The notes beneath the pieces were generated by a model. That model was not told the origin of the DNA. It saw only the letters and a program-made list of their open reading frames with translations, and searched no databases. Positions 14,440 to 16,760 of a stretch of DNA of 16,760 nt are shown piece after piece. Source of the stretch: an uncultured Sutterella sp. (lineage in GTDB: Bacteria > Pseudomonadota > Gammaproteobacteria > Burkholderiales > Burkholderiaceae_F); contig UQUM01000039.1 of NCBI GenBank assembly GCA_900544255.1, positions 1-16,760 of the forward strand. The letters are read 5' to 3'. Position 1 is the stretch's first letter; the number at the start of each line of letters is the position of its first letter. The position numbers and the translations under genes are program-made.

Positions 14440-16194
14440 ATGCTTGATCTTCGTCCGACTCCCGCTCATGTGACCGCCGTCTCCGCCGCCAAACTGCCGC
14501 GGCTGGTGCTCGTCGCCCTTTTGGTGTGCTTTATTTTCGCCGGGCTTTATGACCGCGGCATCTGGAGCGTCCGCGAAGGGGCCGCCATCGGTGAAATCGT
14601 GGAGATGGCGCGCGGGGACTATGTTTCGTGGCTTTTCCCGATGGCTTCCGGGCTCGTCGTTACCGATCACGGGCCGCTCTCTTTGTGGGTGGGCGCTTTT
14701 TTAGTCCGCATTTTCTCTTGGATGACGCCCGTTACCGCGGCGCGATTGTCGGCTGCCCTCTGGTTTGCGGTGACGACGGCCTCCATCTGGTACGGTACGT
14801 GGTACCTCGCACGGCGTACGGAGGCGCAGCCCGCGGCTCAGGTGTTTGCTGGGAGCGCCACCTATCGGGATTACGGGCGGTTGGTGGCGGATGCGGCGAC
14901 GCTTTTTTTTGTGGCGATGTTCGGGCTCGTGCTTCGCATTCGGGAACCCAATTACGAGTGCGCTGAATTGGCGTTTTGCGCCATGGCGTATTTTGCTTGC
15001 GCTTGGTCCTTGACGCGTCCCTATTTTGGTGCGGTTTTGGCCGGGGTTGCCGTCGCGGGACTTATGTTGGCCTCAAGCCTCATCATGGGGGTGACGGTTT
15101 TGGTGGCGACGCTTTTTGCGTTCCTTTTGGTGCCGGCGCGCGGTAAGGCCGATAAGAAATTTGCCATCACGATTGCCGCGGCGGCCCTCTTGTTTGTTGC
15201 ATGGCCGGTTGCGGCATGGTGCCTCGCGTCCGAAGTCATCAGTGACTATTTCCTGTTGTGGGCACAGGCGCAGGCGGGCTTTTTCGGATTGGCCTCCTTT
15301 GAAGGACTGCGCTGGTTCCTGGAACATATCGTGTGGTATCTGTGCCCGGCGTGGCCTTTTGCCGTGCTGGCGGTGGTGCGGTGGCGGCGTCAGGTGTGCG
15401 CGCCCTTTATGGCTCTGCCGTTGATTTTTCTGGCGTCTTGGTTTGCGGGGTTCCTGGCCTCGGGCGACTTAAAGGCTGAAGACCTCCTCAACATGACGAT
15501 GGCACCTCTTTGCACGCTGGCGGCTTTCGGCCTCATTTCCGCGAGCCGCTCCTGGAAGAGTATGCTCGACGGGTTTGCCGTGACGGTGACGACGCTGGGG
15601 AGCGTGGCGCTGTGGCTCTATTGGCTGGCGTGGCTCATGGGGTTCCCGCCGAAGATGGCGCGCTCCATTGAAGGTTTGGCCCCCACGGCTACCGCGGGCG
15701 ACGCCGGGTGGTTCGGAATTCTCGCAGCGCTTCTTGTGTCGGCCTTCTGGGCGTGGACGGTTTATAAGCGCGTGCACTCCCGATCCTTCAAACTGTGGAA
15801 CGGTCCCTGGTTGTCGGCGGCGGGACTCGCCGTGCTGTGGATTTTGACGGCGGAACTCTTTACGCCGGCTTTTGACGCAAACCGCAGTTACGAACCGGTG
15901 GCACTGGCGGCGCGGGCGCAGTTGAAGACGCTCGGTTTTGAGTCGGATGACTGCCTGAAAACCATCGGAATGTCTGCGGGGATTGCGTCGATGATTTCGT
16001 ACTATGGCCATATGCCGGTGACGGCCGGCAGTTCCATGGTCTGTCGTTACGAATTGGTGCGGTTTGATGCGGACGATCCGCGGTTTGCGGATGTAGATAC
16101 GGAGAAAATCATCCGCCGGCCGCGGACGGCAGAACGCTTCATTGTGCGTCGGTTTAACCCGGGGCAGCTGCGGTTTTACCCAATTGCGTCGTAA
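14440..16194 (+). CDS. GT-C fold membrane glycosyltransferase, ArnT/PMT-like
   Basis: A 584-residue polytopic inner-membrane protein with about a dozen hydrophobic segments and a soluble C-terminal portion after ~470. The first periplasmic loop carries the GT-C pattern: acidic residues in WSVREGAAIGEIVEMARGD, followed by DHGPLSLWVGAFL in the place of the KPPLYYW-type motif of ArnT. Such enzymes move a sugar from a polyprenyl-phosphate carrier to lipid A, other lipids or protein at the periplasmic face; donor and acceptor cannot be read here. ATG 14440 was chosen because a membrane helix begins about 20 residues later; the longer frame overlaps rpmE2. There is no ribosome site, and a -10-like TTATAC at 14426-14431 would place initiation almost at the ATG, so a leaderless message is possible. 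An IS left end abuts its stop codon. Confidence 0.8.
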   Translation: MLDLRPTPAHVTAVSAAKLPRLVLVALLVCFIFAGLYDRGIWSVREGAAIGEIVEMARGDYVSWLFPMASGLVVTDHGPLSLWVGAFLVRIFSWMTPVTAARLSAALWFAVTTASIWYGTWYLARRTEAQPAAQVFAGSATYRDYGRLVADAATLFFVAMFGLVLRIREPNYECAELAFCAMAYFACAWSLTRPYFGAVLAGVAVAGLMLASSLIMGVTVLVATLFAFLLVPARGKADKKFAITIAAAALLFVAWPVAAWCLASEVISDYFLLWAQAQAGFFGLASFEGLRWFLEHIVWYLCPAWPFAVLAVVRWRRQVCAPFMALPLIFLASWFAGFLASGDLKAEDLLNMTMAPLCTLAAFGLISASRSWKSMLDGFAVTVTTLGSVALWLYWLAWLMGFPPKMARSIEGLAPTATAGDAGWFGILAALLVSAFWAWTVYKRVHSRSFKLWNGPWLSAAGLAVLWILTAELFTPAFDANRSYEPVALAARAQLKTLGFESDDCLKTIGMSAGIASMISYYGHMPVTAGSSMVCRYELVRFDADDPRFADVDTEKIIRRPRTAERFIVRRFNPGQLRFYPIAS

Positions 16195-16196
16195 AG

Positions 16197-16216
16197 CTCC
16201 GTCCTTCAGGGCGGAG
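16197..16216 (+). repeat. Left-end hairpin of an IS200/IS605-type element
   Basis: CTCCGTCC (16197-16204) pairs with GGGCGGAG (16209-16216) across a TTCA loop, with one G-U pair. Imperfect subterminal hairpins of this kind mark the ends of IS200/IS605 elements, where the TnpA transposase recognises them. It lies 44 bases before the tnpB ATG and two bases after the glycosyltransferase stop. No T-tract follows, so it is not a terminator. Confidence 0.65.
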
Positions 16217-16260
16217 ATATAAGCCGCGTGTTTTTCGATGAACGCAAGTATCATATAGGC

Positions 16261-16760
16261 ATGATTATTCGCCAAGGCTTTTCGTTCAAACTGAAACCCG
16301 ACGGAGCTCAAGACGGGAAAATGTCCCGCTTCGCCGGTTGCGCGCGCTGGGTGTACAACCAAGGGCTTGCATGGAACGAAGAGCGTCGTGCAGCGGATTC
16401 GGCTTTCCACCTCAGCTATGCGAAGCTTTGCTCCGAACTGCTGGTTTGGAAGGAGCAGAATCCCTGGCTTAAGGAAACGCACTCTCAGGTTCTCCAGCAA
16501 TCGCTGAAGGAGCTGATGGGCTCTTTCCAGAAGTTCTTCAAAGGTCTGTCGGCCTTCCCGAAGAAGCACAAGAAGTTCGTGACAACAGACACCTTCCGTT
16601 TCCCGCAGGGCTTCAAGATTGACGAAGGACGACGGCAGATTTATCTGCCGAGCATCGGCTGGGTCAAATACAAGCGAAGCCGTTTCATTCAAGGCAAGGC
16701 CAAGAATGTGACGGTTTCCCGACAGGCCGACGGATGGCACGTTTCCATCCAAACCGAGTA
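16261..16760 (+). CDS. tnpB: RNA-guided endonuclease TnpB, N-terminal part (cut by window end)
   Basis: The first 166 residues are present and match the OrfB/TnpB N-terminus: FSFKLKPDGAQ, CARWVYNQGLAW, HSQVLQQSLKELMGSFQKFFKG, FPKKHKK, DTFRFPQGFKI and the start of the beta-rich segment VKYKRSRFIQGKAKNVTVS. TnpB proteins are guided by an omega RNA made from the element's right end and cut DNA next to a short TAM motif. The RuvC catalytic residues and the zinc finger lie beyond the window, so whether this copy is intact is unknown. ATG 16261 follows an A/T-rich -10-like TATCAT (16249-16254) with no clear ribosome site. It is in the same orientation as the upstream glycosyltransferase gene. Confidence 0.9.
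   Translation, partial: MIIRQGFSFKLKPDGAQDGKMSRFAGCARWVYNQGLAWNEERRAADSAFHLSYAKLCSELLVWKEQNPWLKETHSQVLQQSLKELMGSFQKFFKGLSAFPKKHKKFVTTDTFRFPQGFKIDEGRRQIYLPSIGWVKYKRSRFIQGKAKNVTVSRQADGWHVSIQTE

Larger units (their letters stand above)
16195..16760 (+). mobile_element. IS200/IS605-family (tnpB-type) element, left part only
   Basis: The element is defined by the left-end hairpin and the tnpB start; its right end lies beyond the window. No tnpA is seen upstream of tnpB here, so it may be a tnpB-only (IS1341-like) element or have tnpA further right. The exact left boundary is not resolved; it may fall within the last codons of the glycosyltransferase gene. No target-site duplication is expected for this family. 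Confidence 0.75.

Noticed and set aside
16197..16216. Terminator of the glycosyltransferase gene
   Set aside because: The hairpin has no U-tract and fits the end structure of an IS200/IS605 element sitting directly upstream of tnpB.
15469..16752. Long open frame on the - strand across the glycosyltransferase end and tnpB
   Set aside because: It has no recognisable domain, is rich in R/H/P as expected for the complement of GC-rich coding sequence, and overlaps two well-supported + strand genes.

Overview
The window reads as a chromosomal piece of a moderately high-GC betaproteobacterium. The likeliest group is Burkholderiales of the Sutterella/Parasutterella type. This is an inference from gene content (thiL-pgpA-pncC run, type 2 pyrF, SDR-type threonine dehydrogenase, zinc-free L31) and GC-rich third codon positions, not a database match. 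The first ~95 bases are abnormally C-rich and replace the start of thiL, so the left edge is probably a poor contig end.

Left part (1-3227, + strand): a tightly packed run of thiL (thiamine-phosphate kinase), pgpA (phosphatidylglycerophosphatase) and pncC (NMN amidase), with overlapping stop/start codons. It continues into a cysteine-rich protein I cannot identify and a small FMN nitroreductase-family protein. These last two are visibly lower in GC than the genes before them.

Middle (3393-10463, + strand): a large membrane sensor histidine kinase and an OmpR/KdpE-type response regulator are followed by a Dcu-like C4-dicarboxylate transporter, a conserved-looking protein of unknown function, and a cytoplasmic L-asparaginase-family amidohydrolase. 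I read the last three as a probable acquisition and catabolism module for asparagine/aspartate-like substrates, possibly under the adjacent two-component system. Two things stand out. The unknown gene is interrupted by an in-frame TGA followed by 39 more codon-like triplets. RNA hairpins that could hide the ribosome binding sites precede both the unknown gene and the asparaginase gene. Back-to-back terminators separate this run from the convergent pyrF.

Right part (10627-16760): pyrF (- strand) diverges from a U32-family protein of the TrhP/RlhA type (+), followed by an NAD-dependent L-threonine 3-dehydrogenase of the epimerase-like type. Next comes rpmE2 (zinc-free L31), with a clear sigma70 promoter, a structured leader and a very strong terminator. 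A GT-C/ArnT-like membrane glycosyltransferase follows. The window ends inside an IS200/IS605-type tnpB gene whose left-end hairpin starts two bases after the glycosyltransferase stop codon.

I saw no tRNA, rRNA or CRISPR array. There is no gene-free stretch longer than 300 bases.
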